64,000 nt of DNA from Cololabis saira. Taxonomy: Eukaryota; Chordata; Actinopteri; Beloniformes; Belonidae. The position numbers were made by a program, and so were the translations under genes. The stretch covers positions 19,796,129 through 19,860,128 of the forward strand of contig NC_084601.1 in NCBI RefSeq assembly GCF_033807715.1. Direction: 5' to 3'. Shown piece by piece: positions 23,870 to 58,515 of the stretch (its first letter is position 1; the number at the start of each line of letters is the position of its first letter). The notes under the pieces are model-generated. The model did no database searches and was not told the origin of the DNA. It saw only the letters and a list, made by a program, of their open reading frames with translations.

Positions 23870-24736
23870 GGTTCAGAGGAAACGTTTCCATGGTGATTGA
23901 CATAGGCTGTGCTGCTTACTGAGTTAATTTAACCAGGTAAGTCTCTTGATTGTCTTTGAAACAAATCCTCCCCCTAGTCTGGTCCGAGCCCCGCCACCTC
24001 ACAGCTTTGTCAGTTCAAATCAGTTCCTGAGTTTCCAAACCACAAAGAGGTGAAATGTCTTAAATAACCGAGAAAAGGAAGTGCAGCTACTTATTCAAAA
24101 CTAGATGCCTGAGAATCACCTGCTGGGGCTTGTATGGAGGGTTTTTTCTGGTTCGGTAGGCAGACTGCCTATTTTATTACACCTGTTATTATTTACATGA
24201 ACAGCTAGAAATTAGTAAACAGATAGTAAATTAATTATAACACCTTGAAAAAATTGACCTTAAAAATTGAATGTTTTAAAAAAAATAACCAGAAGCATCG
24301 TTAATCAACTCAAAATAATGAAAAAGAAAAAGGCTCAAAAGCACACATCTGGGATTTGCACATTAATCTTGTATTCACCTGCAATAAGGTGCTTGTTTCA
24401 TGGTTTTATTTGCAAAATGCAGAGCATAAAATGTAGGAATGAAAACCTATTCCATTTCAAGTAACCTCACACGTTTGTGATCAAAAGTACGAGCTGCTGT
24501 TGGTAAAGCAGATCAGGGGTTCAGATTACTTTTTTTAAACACGGTTTGAAGCTATATGTGACAAAATGCTGCTGTTATTTTGCCTTCACAAACAGCACCT
24601 GATAGAAAAAATTTTACTTTTCAGTTTCAGCAAACGTGTAACCACGTCTATAGGGGGAGTGATGAGGAATGACTTCCTGTGCTCCTCAACCGTTGTAAAG
24701 TTGCCCTCTTTGAAGTAGAAAGATGATTTATGAATG
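23870..24736. other. intergenic, nothing recognised
   Basis: AT-rich sequence without recognisable genes. A short (GAAT)n run (24731-24750) marks the LINE end that follows. Confidence 0.5.
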
Positions 24737-25690
24737 AATGAATGAATGAATTGTTTATTTCGGTTACATTACATTATGTGCAATTCAAACTGTGTGTGTG
24801 TAAATGACAAAACACTTTCATACAAGTTTACACTCATCAGTTTCACACAAAAAATAATAATAAACTCTGTAACCGAAAAAGGAATAGGCTGAAGCCAAAG
24901 CTTATATTTGCCTACCCTGTACTTTCCAACAGAAAACCCAGATTATCTGCAATATGAAAAGAAACAAAAAGAGAAATTTACCTTTAAATTGTTCTGCTTA
25001 ACCAAATTATACTCCAATCATTTAGCATTGTAATCCTTAATTATTTTACTTTTCAATATTTTTTTAAAATTCAACAGAGATTCTATATTTAACATTAGTC
25101 CTCACACGACATCTTTCAAAAACCCACAGCCTTCTTAAATTATAATTTGTTTCTCTTAATTTAAAGAAATGCTGAAAACAAGCGGGAAGGCTATTATTCT
25201 CAACTCGAAACAAAATTTCTAATGTTTTTAAATATACAATATCTATGAATTTTAATATGCATGACTCTACAAATAATTTATTAGTAGTGTCACGATAAGA
25301 AACTTTATTTATTATTCTTACAGCTCTTTTCTGGAGTTTAACTATAGGGTCTATATAAGTTCTATACGTATTCCCCCAAACCTCCACACAATATGACATG
25401 TATGGCATGATAAGAGAGAAATACAGTATGTGCAGACATTTTTTATCCAACAGATCCCTTGTTTTGTAAATTATACCAATAGATTTAGACAATTTCTGCT
25501 TAATATAATCTATATGTGGCTTCCAACAAAGTTTATGATCTATAATTACTCCCAAAAATTTAGTTTCATATACTCTTTCAATTTCAACTCCACTTAGATT
25601 CAATTTAATTTCACAATTAGTTCTAGCACCACCGAACACCACAAAGTCATTTAAATGACTTTCACCAAGTTTCCACGACTCCAAAGCGAG
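24737..25690 (-). mobile_element. L2/CR1-like LINE, 5'-truncated
   Basis: The minus strand carries about 206 continuous codons (25684-25064) from the end of a non-LTR reverse transcriptase: a KFLGVIIDHKLCWKPHIDYI thumb block, LYFSLIMPYMSYCVEVWGNT, LQKRAVRIINKVSYRDTTNK and a LFRVENNSLP block. A 3' UTR follows with AATAAACAATTCATTC at its end. The frame is intact but the N-terminal half is missing. Its truncated 5' end lies only about 80 bases beyond the predicted tent4a cleavage site, on the same strand. Confidence 0.8.
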
Positions 25691-25787
25691 TAATGGTCAT
25701 ACAATGTCCTCCGTGGTATCACACTGAAACAGATATACTGAGAACAAAAAAAAAAAACACACATACACAGATGGCAGTTTTAAAATA

Positions 25788-25793
25788 TTTATT
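25788..25793 (-). terminator. tent4a: tent4a poly(A) signal AATAAA
   Basis: AATAAA on the minus strand. About 20-35 bases further lies a GU/U-rich stretch (TGTGTATGTGTG then a T run), the usual downstream element, so cleavage near 25765-25775 is likely. Other AATAAA copies (26300-26305, near 26373) lack this context. Confidence 0.6.
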
Positions 25794-25815
25794 AAAAATA
25801 AAATAGAAAAAAATA

Positions 25816-25823
25816 TATTTACA
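25816..25823 (-). promoter_or_regulatory. Pumilio-type motif in tent4a 3' UTR
   Basis: TGTAAATA on the minus strand is an exact match to the Pumilio recognition element UGUANAUA. It sits about 25 bases before the poly(A) signal. A motif match alone does not show binding. Confidence 0.4.
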
Positions 25824-28234
25824 TAAAAATGTCAAAGAAAAAAAGCTGGGCAGTGGTTGCCTCTGGCCACTGGGAGCCGAGCGTTTGGAGGGCCACCGCT
25901 CACATGAATCAGACAGGACAATGAGAGGCTGCCGCCTCTCTCCAAACAGAAGCCGTCACTTTAAAATCCCTCATTGTATTCCAGTGGGAGGAAGGGGTAC
26001 TATTACATTGCATCTACTCCGAAATCACAGCGGTCCAAAACGCCTGCATGCTACCCTTTTCCTGGTTACTGTAACATCAATTCTGTCATTACCACCCCCC
26101 GCCCTCCCACACACACGCACTTTTGGGTTAGAGAAAGTAAGACATGAAGAAATGGTTGCATTGGACCGCTGAGATGCACAGAGATGGTAATCCATACAGG
26201 CTTCTAAAGATACTGCATTTAGGTTTTTCGCCTTATAGATACAGGCAACTCTAATCCCGCAAAGCACCTTCCAATTTCAGCCAATTTCATTTCCAGTTTT
26301 TTATTATTTCAGGATTTGGGGTTGGATGTGTTGGGTTACCCAGTTTTGCCAATTGCATTCACCTTGTCATCCAATTTATTTTGAGCCAGGATTGAGCATA
26401 ACTGAGCATTTAATGCATCATCTTCATCACTTCCCCATAACTGGAGCATAATTGTCTATGTGGGGTAGAGAAAAAAAAAAAGAAAAAAAAGAAGGCAAGT
26501 GTTACATTTTTATGTCTGGAAACATCTCTAGACAACACCAGTGGTGCCAGTGATTCTCTCCTTTTTTCTTTTTTTTTGGGGGTCAAATAATGATAGAATA
26601 AAAACAAATCTAAGCTGGAAGTGATGATTAGCAGCACGACCTGCTTTGGCTGTAACTCTCCAGTCAGAACAGAAGAGTCCCGGTCTGGACTTGAGGGGGA
26701 CACCGGTGCAGTTTGGACTGACGGATCAGAGTTGCCATGCTTTCGAAAACATGACAAAAACAGAAGAATAATCAACAATGGTGAAGGAGTCTCTGTAAAA
26801 AAAGTCAGGAATTGCTGATGGACATTTTGGCCCCTTCTGGAGCGAATCCCCAGAGTGCAAGTCGCTCCCTGGATGCACCCGCTCCCGAGCGCTCGGGTGT
26901 CCCGTTAAAAACCTCTGATGGCATCAGTGTCATACATTTTTCCACACACGTCACACTACACAGACCCTGAAACAACCACTGACATTAACACCCACCCGCC
27001 CGCCCGCCACCCGCCCCGAGTCCTTAGATTTCACTCACGGATGTAAAAAATTTGACGTGGAAACACATCCGGGCCTTCAAACAAATACAAATGGGTTTGG
27101 GGATGGGGTTGGAGATCACATGGGTTGGCGTTACTTAGGTCCAACAAGCAGTGATTGTTAACTGAAAATAATCCCAAAACTGAAAATACAAGAGTCCACA
27201 CAATTGCATAGTGATAAAGTGTAGCGTTTCGTGGCGCGTCGCGGCCTCCGACAGTCCTGTCTGTTACAGAGTCTTTATGAGACCTAGCGTGCCCGCGAAA
27301 AACGTACACACACTCCAAGTAAACAACAGAAAAAGGCATTGCAAACATAGCGGAAGTACCTGGCAATCAAATATACACAAGATTCCCGAATGGAATCAAA
27401 ATATAATTCCCTTTCACTAGGGTCCTTGGTTCAGGGAGAACCCCCACCCTCCCTCAGTGTTGGCCTGCACTGATTCCTGTCCCTCATCTAGGAGGAGCTG
27501 GGATGTGAGGAGGTCTCGGACCTGGAAGTGGCTTTCAACTTTCAGTCCTCTATTCCTATTTTCGATCTCCAGTTTCAAATCGGACAACCAGAAGATGCCT
27601 TGGCTCCGACTCTTGTACACAACAAGGAATAAATGGGGAAGAGCACAAATGTAATAAGAGAACAAGCCCTCTTCGGCCCAAGTCCTGCGCTGCATGAAAG
27701 CTTCTCTAACAGCTACCTCCAATGGAAAGAAAGACAGCTAGGGGCAAATACAGAAGGCTGCTGCCAGCCCCCCCCACCCCTCACTGACATAAATATGGCA
27801 ATATACATTTCCATAAGGGAGAGGCACAAATACACACAATCTCCCGGTGGCACTGCAGGAGATCTCAGAGCCTAAGTTTGAATCACTCCGCTTCCCTCCA
27901 TCCTGTCTTACCCCGACTGGGCCGAGGAACTCCATTCCACGGGGAATGTGTAGTTTACCTCGCCCACTTCGACAAGAAAAAAAAATTTAAATGGAAGCGA
28001 TATTGCAGTATAAGCTTTCCCTTTTTACGAACCCTTCACCTAAAGAAGTTGGTCAATAACTTTAAATAGAGGAGAGGGGGTCTTTGACCCGGGGTCCTTG
28101 CCACCCCAATGACAAACAGGCGCACATGGGAACACAAACGGGTGACCGTTTACACTCGCCCAGGTGCTGCCCAGGGGAAGGTGGTAAACAAACTTTAAAA
28201 CTCTACAAAAATAAAATAACTGTATAAAATGCCT

Positions 28235-28241
28235 TTATATA

Positions 28242-28287
<46 letters not shown>
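28235..28287. repeat. (TA)n microsatellite in the 3' UTR
   Basis: About 25 TA units within the predicted tent4a 3' UTR. Confidence 0.95.
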
Positions 28288-28295
<8 letters not shown>

Positions 28296-28805
28296 AAATT
28301 AAATAAGCATTTTACTTTAATTCCAAAAAAGAGAAAAGAAAAAAAAAGTATTGCACAAAATAACAAATTTGTTTTTAAGTGTACTGTAAAAAAAAAAAAA
28401 AAAAAAAAATTAAACAAAACCCCCCAAAAATCACCAAACCTCAAGCAGCTAGGCTGCAAGGGTCAAGATGAGGTCATCTGAAGCTGGCCATGCCACCACA
28501 GATCCCAAAAAATATAAAAGGTAAACACCAACAGACCTGAAAAGTAAATGTGGAAAACGATACCGAAAGAACAAAACTTGTGGGTGAAAAAAAAAAAAAA
28601 AAAAAAAAAAAAAAACATGCAAGAATAGAAAGGCAAAGATAGTAGGAGGAAGATGTAGAGTTGAGGGCTGCTGCTCCGTGTCACGGCAGCAGCCCCCACT
28701 AGTGAAAACTGCTGGTCCTGCTGGTCTCTGGTCTTCATCCCCGACCTCCTTCCACGGACAGAGAGCCAGGGTTTATAGCCAGAGGAAGGGGGGGGGGGGG
28801 GTTTC

Positions 28806-52704
<23,899 letters not shown>

Positions 52705-52822
52705 TCAGCGTCCCGACCGACCGACCGACCCCCCACCCCCCCGCCCCCCGGACCAGTATCCTCACCCCGGGGAACCCGTCCTGGACCCGGCCGCCGCTTC
52801 CCTGGAACACCCCCCCTCCCTC

Positions 52823-52873
52823 TCACGGACGGAGACGCGGCTCGGGGTGTCGAGGCGAGACGGAGCTGCACAT
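52823..52873 (-). other. candidate upstream ORF in the tent4a leader
   Basis: A 16-codon frame (MCSSVSPRHPEPRLRP, then TGA) starts about 170 bases before the main start codon. It could lower translation of the main frame if transcription starts upstream of 52873. The transcription start is not known from sequence. Confidence 0.35.
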
Positions 52874-52874
52874 G

Positions 52875-52975
52875 TGCGCGGTGTCGGAGCGCGGACAGAG
52901 CGAGAGGAAGCCGGAGACTCCTGCGGGAATGCAATATGGCGTATTCTCTTCAAATCCGGGCGCATGCGCACTGGC
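52875..52975 (-). promoter_or_regulatory. tent4a: tent4a promoter region (CpG-rich, NRF1/YY1 motifs)
   Basis: A CpG-rich stretch spans exon 1 and extends upstream to about 52970. TGCGCATGCGCC (52959-52970, minus strand) is a match to the NRF1 palindrome, and CGCCATATTGC (52931-52941) is a YY1-like site. No TATA box is evident. This is the pattern of a housekeeping CpG-island promoter. Confidence 0.6.
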
Positions 52976-53055
52976 AGGGGTTTCTCAAACGATGACTGCG
53001 CCCCCCCCATCCATCCTCCCACTCACTCACTCCCTCACCTCCTCTCAGTACAGAC

Positions 53056-54426
53056 CAGGGGTGCAGATCTGATGTCAGGATTGGGGGGGACACCAACGTG
53101 ATTTTAATTTTAAATTTTTTGCCAATTTGCAACTCATACCATGCCATAAATTGATAAAGGCTCGCCAAAAAATACTGCACAGGGAATTATTTATTGTGCT
53201 TACCTTTCTTGTTTATTTGTCCTAAACAGCCAACAGTGTGTGTCACTGCTTACTAGGGCTGTTCGATTTTGCCCATAAATAAATTATAAATCGATTTTTT
53301 TCTCTCAAAATCCGATTTTCGATTACGATTACGATTATTTTGTGAATTGACAAAAGGCAAAGAAATGATTTCAAATATGCTGTTTTTTTTATTGAACATT
53401 TCCCCCATTGGGCTTTAAGTGCAAACTTTGCTCTTATTAAACCAAAAATGAATGAATAAAGTGCAAAACTCTGTAAAATAAGTTGAAAAAAAGTTTTAAA
53501 AAATATAATAAAATATAAAGTTTTATCTCTGAAAAAAAAATCAGCAAATCAGCACTTGCAAACATACAGTAAGTTATATTTCCAATTAAATAAAACAAGA
53601 CATTTTCTAATTAAACTAAACTGGGTCTTTGCATGCTAAATAATAATGCAACCCATGAAGGAGGTAGAGGTGTGTAATGTCAGTCATTACATTTGCTATT
53701 CACATTTGCAAGTTTTTTGCAAGGAACACGAGCCGGTCTACCGCATCTGGCTTGAGGGATGCCCGGTGGCATGTTACAACGCCCCCTCATACACTAAAGA
53801 GCCTCTCCGTTGGGGCACTTGTCGCAGGTATTGAGAGGTATTTCCATCAATCATTAATATGGTATCAATCATTAATATGTGTACAGACAAGGTAAAAAAA
53901 AAAAAAGTGAAAAATCGATTTTACGATTTTTTTACGTTTTAACATCGTTCTAATTACATAATCGCGATTACGATTTAAAATCGATTAATCGAACAGCCCT
54001 ACTGCTTACCTAACTGTTATATTCATAAATCATAATTTTAAGGGTTTTGGGCATGTAGTGTCTACTCATCTCAAATTCTTCTCACCATCTTCCTTTTATC
54101 CTATGGGACTACTTTATGCACGATCAATTGATATATGGATGAAATATGGAGCCCTAAACAAGTTGTTTAACTGATCATGTTTTAACACAGTTATGGTGGT
54201 AAACAGTTCTAAACAAAAAAAAAGGACCCATTGCTTTCATTCTGTACACCTCAAAACGCACCGTGGATGTATTATTTTTTTTAGAAATATACTTTTAATA
54301 AATATTCTACATATTCAAGCTTTAAGTCTGAAAATACATTTGTTCAATTTTGAATAATTTAGAGTATTTTTATTGGGGGGGACAATTCATGTTTTTCAGA
54401 AATCCCCCCCGGGATCTGCACCCATG
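53056..54426. mobile_element. TIR element interrupted by a hAT copy
   Basis: The left end CAGGGGTGCAGATCTGATGT and the right end GGGATCTGCACCCATG are inverted, and both continue into G or C runs. Flanks GTACAGAC and TCTCAGAC share only the last bases. The 748-bp hAT copy at 53254-54001 sits inside. It begins about 85 bases upstream of the NRF1-like motif. Confidence 0.55.
53254..54001 (-). mobile_element. 748-bp hAT element with transposase C-terminus, copy B
   Basis: Same family and same length as 38872-39619, in the same orientation, with a perfect duplication CTGCTTAC (53246-53253, 54002-54009). The minus strand again encodes [16 protein letters not shown] and [17 protein letters not shown], but a TGA replaces a Gly codon just after RLFSV. 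The near-identity of the two copies implies recent movement. Confidence 0.92.
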
Positions 54427-54937
54427 TCTCAGACATTAAAAAAACAGGGTTTATTTTATAAATATTTGATGAAACAAATTAAAAACCAATAATGAATTAT
54501 AAACCTGGGGTCCGAGGTGCTCTGAGGAGCTGCATTCCCCTCTCTTCACCACTGGGTGGGATCACGGTTGGGTGGGTTCAAAGGGGATACCCCAATTCCA
54601 GTGCCCTTATCGGGGCTGTAATCATAAACCAACCTGTCAAGTTTGGGATTTAAAAATAAGGGACATTTTCTGCCGCTGTCCCACCAGCCCAACCGAGGTC
54701 CAGTATTACATTTTAACAGTAATTATAATAACACTATCACAGGCTGTAACAATGCACCTTCCAACAATAATCATGTCTGCCTCATTCACTTTCACTTTCA
54801 CTTTTAAAAATTGTATAAGTTATTTTATTCAGAGCCGTCATTACCATGTATACCTCATACTGCTGCACCTTTCAGTTTAAAAAAAAATTGTACATATGTT
54901 ATTTTATTTCATTTTATTTAGAGCCGTCATTACCATG
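54427..54937. other. repeat-derived sequence before the LINE cluster
   Basis: CTGTCAAGTTTGGGATTTAA (54635) resembles the end of a family whose opposite end (GGGAGACTTGACAG) is seen near 59190. The stretch TACCTCATACTGCTGCACCT (54850) recurs at 57965, on the far side of the LINE. No gene. Confidence 0.45.
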
Positions 54938-55638
54938 TCAGAATCAGAATCAGAAAGGGGTTTATTGCCAAGTTTGTTAACACACACAAGGAATTTGTTG
55001 TGGTGATTGTTGCGATACAATAAAAATAAAAATATAAAAAAAAACAAATATATAGAGATAAAATAAGAGATAGAATAAAATAAAATGTATAAACAGAAAT
55101 AAACAGAAATGTACAATATGAGGTTATAAAGTGCCGGATATGAGTCTTTACAAAAAGTGACGTAGGATGACAGATGACAGATAAAATGTATAAACAGAAA
55201 TGTACAATATAAACAGAAATGTACAATATGGGGTTTTTAAAGTGCCGGATGTGAGTCTGTACAAATGTTACGGGGTTGGAATATTTACGTTAATGTAACG
55301 TAGAGTGGGATGGGGGGGCAGTCCTTGGTAGACGGGAGGGAGGGGGTACCGGGGCCTTGTTGATGAGGCCAGCTGCAGACGGGAAAAAACTGTATTTGTG
55401 GCGTGAGGTTTTGGTCCTGATGGACCGCAGCCTCCTGCCAGAGGGAAGAGTCTGAAACAGTTTATGTCCGAGATGGGAGGGGTCTGCTACAATCTTTCCT
55501 GCATGCTTCAGGGTCCTGGAGGCGTGCAGGTCCTGGAGAGATGGGAGGTTGCAGCCAATCACCTTCTCTGCAGAGCGGATGATATGCTGCAGCCTGCTCC
55601 TGTCCTTCACAGTGGCAGCAGCGTACCAGACGGTGATG
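54938..55638 (-). mobile_element. LINE (L2/Rex1-like) 3' part
   Basis: Minus strand: AAATACCATCACCGTCTGGT (ITVWYAAAT block), then DRSRLQHIIRSAEKVIGCNL, GHKLFQTLPSGRRLRSIRTK and SFFPSAAGLINKA, the C-terminal end of a fish CR1/L2-type reverse transcriptase. A 3' UTR with a tandemly duplicated segment follows, with a tip ending in TTCTGATTCTGA. It is continuous in origin with 56200-57959. Confidence 0.8.
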
Positions 55639-55640
55639 GT

Positions 55641-56195
55641 ATTTACAAGATTTGATAGTGCCCTATGTTCCTGGCAGAGCTCTCCGCTCCCAGGGTGCAG
55701 GTTTACTCGTAGTTCCTAGAGTATCTAAATGTAGATTTGGAGGGCGGGCGTTCTGCTATCAGGCACCATTACTTTGGAACCAACTTCCAATCTGGGTTAA
55801 GGAGGCTGACACCACCTCCACCTTTAAAACTAAACTTAAAACCTTTCTGTTTAGTAAAGCCTATACTTAGTGTTTAGTAAACCTCTAGCTGGTGTTGGTA
55901 AATCTCTAGGTAGTGTAAACTCTAGTGTGTTAGAGTCAGTAGTCATAGTTGCAGCTATAGAACAAAACTATAATAGTTAGTCTCAAATATAGCTTCGCGG
56001 TAGATATGCTGCTATAGGCTTATGCTGCAGGGGGGCACCGACATGATCCGCTGGGCGGTGCCTCTCACCCTTCTTCTCCTCTCCTTTTCCCTGCCTCTCT
56101 TCTCCATTACCAGTTTTATTTATTATAAATATCTCATAGCTATCATTTTTGTCCATCGTTCCTGTAGTTTCTTGTGCCGGCCCCCCTTTTTTCTC
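55641..56195 (+). mobile_element. second LINE fragment, opposite strand
   Basis: Plus strand 55652-55867 encodes VPRVSKCRFGGRAFCYQAPL, LWNQLPIWVKEADTTSTFKT and KLKTFLFSKAY then a stop, the C-terminal tail of an L2-type reverse transcriptase. 3' UTR-like sequence follows. It replaces most of the palm region of the minus-strand LINE around it. Confidence 0.7.
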
Positions 56196-56199
56196 TTTT

Positions 56200-56553
56200 G
56201 TGAATGTTTGCAGGCTGGAGCCCCGGGAGCTGCGTTCTGGCCTGTGTATGATGGAGGAGGTTTTGAAGCAGGCTGGCACATTGCATGCCTCCAGGGAGGT
56301 GTTAAAGATGTCCGTGAACACCGGAGACAGCTGATCGGCACAGTGCTTCAGGGTGGATGGGGAGACAGAGTCCGGTCCTGCTGCTTTGCGGGGGTTCAGT
56401 TTTTTGAATATTTTATTAACGTCCCTCTCCAGGATAGACCCCCCCCCCCCTCCCTGCTGGGGAGGGGGGGGGGGTGCAGTTGGAGGGATGGAACTGGGGA
56501 ATGTGAATGCAGTCCCGGGGGATGGTATCAGGACTGTCCATTTGTTTGTCATA
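56200..56553 (-). mobile_element. LINE (L2/Rex1-like) middle part
   Basis: Minus strand: VNKIFKKLNPRKAAGPDSVS, then PSTLKHCADQLSPVFTDIFN and VPACFKTSSII, the start of the reverse transcriptase domain. The frame is lost after this block. Confidence 0.8.
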
Positions 56554-57078
56554 TGGCGCTTTTGCATTAGTACCGCCTTAACTCGGTTCTACCCGCCACG
56601 GCCCCGTTTTGCGCTTTTGCACTAGGGGCTGAGGCGGGCATAGCCGTTCCAAGCCGATACTATTTCTGTAACCATTCTGGCGAGGTTCTATCCAGGCTGA
56701 GCCGGGACTATTTCTGACGTCACCACCCTCCACGCCTCTGATTGGTCGGGGGGCGGGGCCGTCATACGTTTGAATCAGGAAGCGGGAGTCAGCGCGAGAG
56801 CGACCCGCGGCTCGCGGCGATTTAATTATAAAGCGCAAAACGTCTGTTTGGTGATCCAACTCTGAGGTGCAGATGTTCATAAACCTGGGGGCTGACGAGA
56901 GAATTAAAAATCAGCGCCGACACGAACAAAGCGGTTGCGCAGTACGTCACAGCAGCTTCACCCCAACCTGCCCGCTTCTCCCCTGGCAGTGCGAAAACAC
57001 ACGGGGACAAACGGGAAGAGCCGCGACGAGCCGCGCGGAGCCGAGCCGGGCTAAGGCGGTACTAATGCAAAAGCGCCA
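56554..57078 (+). mobile_element. MITE, TGGCGC(T/G)TTT family, copy 2
   Basis: The ends TGGCGCTTTTGCATTAGTAC and GTACTAATGCAAAAGCGCCA are inverted. Inserted in the LINE just after the codons for NEFYCRF on the minus strand. A second copy of the terminal motif (GCGCTTTTGCACTAG) lies about 57 bases inside the left end. Confidence 0.85.
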
Positions 57079-57181
57079 AAAGCGACAGTAGAACTCGTTC
57101 AGGTTGCTGGCTAGGCGTCGGCCGTTTGTAATTTGTGATCTGTCTCAGTCCCTTCCAAACTGAGCTGGCATCGTTATCTGA
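57079..57181 (-). mobile_element. LINE piece between two MITEs
   Basis: Minus strand codes SDNDASSVWKGLRQITNYKR and then a LNEFYCRF-like block, the linker before the reverse transcriptase domain. It joins in frame with the pieces on either side once the MITEs are ignored. Confidence 0.8.
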
Positions 57182-57798
57182 TGGCGCTTTTGGACTAGTC
57201 CCGCCTCCACCCGGCTCGGCGCGGCTCGTCGTGGCTCCACCCGTCCTTGTCCTCGTTTGTTTTTCCACAGCCAGGTGAGAAGTGGGCAGGTTGGGGTGAA
57301 GCTGCTGTGACGTGCTCGATTGCGCAACACCTTTGTTCATGTCGGCGCTGATCAGAAATCAGCTGGAACCACGAGCGGCTGAGAAAAAAACAGCCCGTCT
57401 ACATCCCTTTTTTAATTTTCTCGACAGACACCAGGTTTATGAACATCTGCACCTCAGAGTTGGATCACCAAACAGACGTTTGTGCTGTATAATAAAATCG
57501 CCGCGAGTCGCCTCGCGCTGACTCCCGCTTCCTGATTCAAACGTTTGACGGCCCCGCCCCCCGACCAATCAGGGGCCTGTAGTTTGATGACGGCCCCGCC
57601 CCCCGACCAATCAGTGGCGCGGAGGGTGGTGACCTCAGAAATAGTCCCGGCTCAGCCCGGATAGAACCTCGCCAGAATGGTTACAGAAATAGTATTGGCT
57701 TGGAGCGGCTCTACCCGCCTCAGCCCCTAGTGAAAAAGCGCAAAACGGGGCCGTGGCGGGTAGAAGCGAGGTGAAGCGGGACTAGTGCAAAAGGGCCA
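57182..57798 (-). mobile_element. MITE, TGGCGC(T/G)TTT family, copy 3 (inverted)
   Basis: Ends TGGCGCTTTTGGACTAGTCC and GGACTAGTGCAAAAGGGCCA. Opposite orientation to copy 2, sharing CTGAGGTGCAGATGTTCATA and CGCCACGGCCCCGTTTTGCG blocks. Flanks TGA/GGA suggest a 3-bp duplication. Confidence 0.85.
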
Positions 57799-57959
57799 GG
57801 AGAACTGTTGGTGTAGTTTCTCAGAGTACAGTCGTTTAGCTGCTCTCACCTCCTTGCTAAACGTGTACTTTGCCTTTTTGAGCCTGTCCTTGTCGCCACT
57901 CCTGAACACTTCCTCCTTCTGCAGCCTCAGCCTTCTGAGCTTAGATGAGAACCAGGGTT
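57799..57959 (-). mobile_element. LINE (L2/Rex1-like) 5' end of the copy
   Basis: Minus strand: KPWFSSKLRRLRLQKEEVFR, then SGDKDRLKKAKYTFSKEVRA and AKRLYSEKLHQQFS, a region upstream of the reverse transcriptase domain. The copy is 5'-truncated here. Confidence 0.8.
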
Positions 57960-58142
57960 TGTCTACCTCATACTGCTGCACCTTTCAGTTTTTTAATTGT
58001 ATATATGTTAATAAGTGCCACATTTGTTTATTTACTGTTTGCTATTTTTAAATCTGGGTACAGTGAGCAAAATAACCGGAGTCAAATTCCTTGTCGGACA
58101 ATGTTCAAACTTGGCCAATAAAGATGATTCTGATTCTGATTA
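57960..58142 (+). mobile_element. LINE 3' end, plus strand
   Basis: TACCTCATACTGCTGCACCT leads into AACTTGGCCAATAAAGATGA and TTCTGATTCTGATT, a CR1/L2-type 3' tip. Its first 26 bases are repeated on the other side of the LINE cluster at 54849. Confidence 0.65.
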
Positions 58143-58144
58143 AG

Positions 58145-58515
58145 AAAGATTTACGAAAAATCAAATCAAACTTTATTTGTATAGCACCTTTCATGCATAG
58201 AATCCAGCACAAAGTGCTTTACATTAATACAATACACAGACATAAAACTTATTAATGCCCCCCCCCTAGCTAAAAGCTAAAAGAAAGCAGGATAAGATAC
58301 GCTATGAAGTTAAAATGCACACTAAAAAAGTATAGAAGTTTAATAAAATCCTAAGAGTAGGTCTAAAAAGCAATAAATTAGAAACTGAGAAAATAAAACA
58401 ATAGAATGTATAAAATAGGCCATAAATAACGACTAAAACATTTAAATATAACATTGAGATAAAACAATGAGATAATAAAACAGGATAAACTAAACTAAAG
58501 ATTAATATAAAACAG
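58145..58515 (-). repeat. probable L2-type LINE 3' UTR
   Basis: AAACTTTATTTGTATAGCAC and CACAAAGTGCTTTACATTAA are the usual tip of another teleost LINE on the minus strand. The A-rich sequence that follows (AAAACAATAGA, TAAAACAATGAG) is like its 3' UTR. No coding part. Confidence 0.45.

Larger units (their letters stand above)
25770..28805 (-). other. tent4a: tent4a 3' untranslated region
   Basis: About 3 kb between the stop codon and the predicted cleavage site, with no introns needed and no transposon ends recognised. It holds a run of 14 C (sense) starting five bases after the stop (28788-28801), two U tracts (28587-28615, 28388-28409) and a (UA)n tract (28235-28287). The extent is inferred from the poly(A) signal, not from transcript data. 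Confidence 0.6.
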
